Source: Candidatus Dojkabacteria bacterium (GTDB lineage: Bacteria; Patescibacteriota; Dojkabacteria; SC72; WJKH01). Taken from it: DNA of 45,584 bases. Every line of letters begins with the position of its first letter. The stretch's first letter is position 1. Made by a program: the position numbers and the translations under genes. The notes under the pieces are model-generated. The model saw nothing but the letters and a program-made list of their open reading frames with translations, had not been told where the DNA came from and searched no databases. Below, in pieces: positions 44,589 to 45,584 of the stretch. The stretch spans positions 1-45,584 of the forward strand of contig WJKH01000047.1 of NCBI GenBank assembly GCA_014729235.1, read 5' to 3'.

Positions 44589-45443
44589 GAAGATGTTCAA
44601 AATTCAACGACCCTCATAAAAGCGTAGAAAGACAAGCAGAACAGAAAAGTCGCCATGAAAAGAGATTTCTTTCTCAACCTATTACACTTCAAGATCATAA
44701 AAGACTTTATCCAACCAAAACATTTCTCAATATTACCCCTCGCTACCTTATCCTCCTGGGTAAACTTAAATCTGGGACCTCTTTTTCTGTTTTTACCTCT
44801 TTTCATCTCCATTCTAACCTGACAGTTTAATTGTTTAAGTCTTCTTCTCCTCTCATAATTCTCGTATCCTTTATCAAGTAAGAGCTCATATGGCAAATTA
44901 TCCTTTTCTCAAATCATTTTATCAAGGATCTGCGAATCCGAAGAGCTACCCCTATCTATACTGTACGAAACAGGTATATAATCAGAAGGAAATTCAACAC
45001 TCATTTTTATACAATAATTATGGTATTTACCAGAGCATCTTACTAAGCCATTTGTACGGTAACTTATTATATCGCTTGAATCTATAATAGTTTTAGACAA
45101 TCTCTTCTCTGTAAAGTCCTGTGTAATCAGATTGAAAAATTTCTTGAAATATCCTCTGCGTTGCATTTCATATAGATAGTTTCTACAAGTAGAGGAATGT
45201 TCAATATTTCTCCATCCGCAGTTATATTTAAATAGTTTATATAACTCAGTCAGGATAATAATTTTTGAGATTGGCTTAGGGCCTGTTTTAGAGGCCTTAC
45301 GATCTGGCAGGAACTTCGCCAGATGACATATGTAATGATATGGTATATCATCTTTCATAGGGCAGTTTTTTTAGAATTTAGTACCTAAATTCTGCCCTAC
45401 TTCAATCTTTTTGGCAACTTTCTATCGAATTTTGAACATCTTC
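44589..45443 (-). mobile_element. Complete 855-bp IS (IS5/IS4-type) with 17-bp inverted repeats and AAT target duplication
   Basis: The ends are GAAGATGTTCAAAATTC (44589-44605) and GAATTTTGAACATCTTC (45427-45443), perfect inverted repeats. Both are flanked by AAT (44586-44588 and 45444-45446), read as the target-site duplication. The element is transcribed on the minus strand. A stem-loop (AGAATTTA / TAAATTCT) lies just upstream of the transposase start and may block read-through translation. Confidence 0.88.
44597..45358 (-). pseudogene. DDE transposase of the inner IS, interrupted by an in-frame UGA
   Basis: Two track ORFs (45358-44909 and 44896-44597) are in the same frame, separated by one TGA at 44911-44909 (SDSQILDKMI-stop-EKDNLPYELLLDKGY). 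Together they make a ~253-residue IS5-type transposase: N-terminal KTGPKPISKIIILTELYKLF, first D in TIIDSSDI, second D in LLLDKGYENY, and the C1 signature R-x3-E-x6-K in RGNIEKCFGWIKSF. All three catalytic acids remain. The stop may be a recent nonsense mutation, or UGA may have been a sense codon in the donor. Confidence 0.85.
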
Positions 45444-45584
45444 AATAAACACAGATCTACAATATATCGATGGATTAACCAGACTAAAAAGGCTCTACAA
45501 ATTCGTAGATACCAATACCTCGAACCTAAATCCCGTTCCCCTAATTCCACCCCTAGAGAAAAAGTAATAACACCAGAATATGAA

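Larger units (their letters stand above)
44403..45584 (+). pseudogene. IS481-like transposase gene interrupted by another IS (continues past the window)
   Basis: Part 1 (44403-44588) ends in KLKLHCYELHKNENMKPSQIAKVLN. If the inner IS (44589-45443) and one AAT copy are removed, the frame continues without a break: KHRSTIYRWINQTKKALQIRRYQYLEPKSRSPNSTPREKV. The join restores a helix-turn-helix (PSQIAKVLNKHRSTIYRWINQTKK) and the SR-P motif typical of IS481-type rve transposases. The catalytic domain lies beyond the window edge. A TTG at 44385 is an alternative start. The gene is inactive because of the insertion. Confidence 0.75.

Noticed and set aside
1-45584. UGA as a sense codon across the window
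   Set aside because: The chromosomal genes are full length with UGA as a stop. Only the inner transposase has an in-frame UGA.
1-45584. CRISPR array or restriction/defence system
   Set aside because: No regularly spaced direct repeats and no Cas or restriction genes are present. The only repeats are the few MITE-like copies and the IS ends.

Overview
This window looks like part of a small bacterial genome of the Candidate Phyla Radiation (Patescibacteria) type. That assignment is inferred from gene content and style, not from a marker search. The DNA is AT-rich and the genes are tightly packed. Housekeeping proteins are short or carry lysine- or acid-rich tails (NusG, L7/L12, TopA). There are envelope proteins with PEGA and FG-GAP domains, and several genes have a TATAAT box only 6-8 nt before the start codon. 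UGA is a normal stop codon in the chromosomal genes.

Layout. (1) 0.2-9.7 kb, minus strand: a cupin, a winged-helix Nudix hydrolase, and an rpmB-mreB-mreC-mreD-PBP2-dprA-topA block covering cell shape, DNA processing and supercoiling. (2) 9.8-15.3 kb, plus strand: a site-2-protease-like gene, a possible structured RNA, tRNA-Thr/Tyr/Thr, then rpmG, tRNA-Trp, secE, nusG, rplK, rplA, an L10 leader, rplJ and rplL, ended by a strong terminator. (3) 15.4-22.5 kb: an accessory cassette with a 7TM protein and four consecutive ATP-grasp ligase genes. One ligase is fused to a RimK-associated pepsin-like protease domain and one resembles cyanophycin synthetase with a decayed Mur-ligase domain. A DUF1704/QEGLA metallopeptidase gene converges on them. 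I infer a membrane-tethered system that makes and trims a peptide or poly-amino-acid modification. It is the best candidate here for an undescribed system.

(4) 22.5-28 kb, minus strand: MITE-like repeats, an O-antigen ligase/polymerase-like protein paired with a second MreB, a frameshifted EamA transporter and a DUF4173-like membrane protein. (5) 28-30.8 kb, minus strand: a regulated operon with promoter, T-box leader and terminator, a 28-codon ORF ending Phe-Trp-Trp-Tyr, a GNAT acetyltransferase, and tryptophanyl-tRNA synthetase fused to an N-terminal YbaK-type editing domain. (6) 30.9-38.2 kb: a 1368-residue anchored surface protein (FG-GAP repeats, five-repeat GH43-like propeller, Ig-like repeats), a small membrane ORF, a lipoprotein and a PEGA protein. 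(7) 38.2-44.2 kb: tRNA-Arg, a membrane protein overlapping rlmN, two more copies of the MITE-like repeat, a winged-helix regulator, a gene-poor 640-bp stretch and uvrA. (8) 44.2-45.6 kb: an IS481-like transposase gene interrupted by a complete 855-bp IS5/IS4-type element with 17-bp inverted repeats and an AAT target duplication. The inner transposase carries an in-frame UGA.

Taken together, regions 1, 3, 4 and 6 are dominated by envelope biogenesis: rod-complex proteins, PBP2, amide ligases, a polymer ligase and a large surface protein. Region 2 is a classical ribosomal and transcription cluster.
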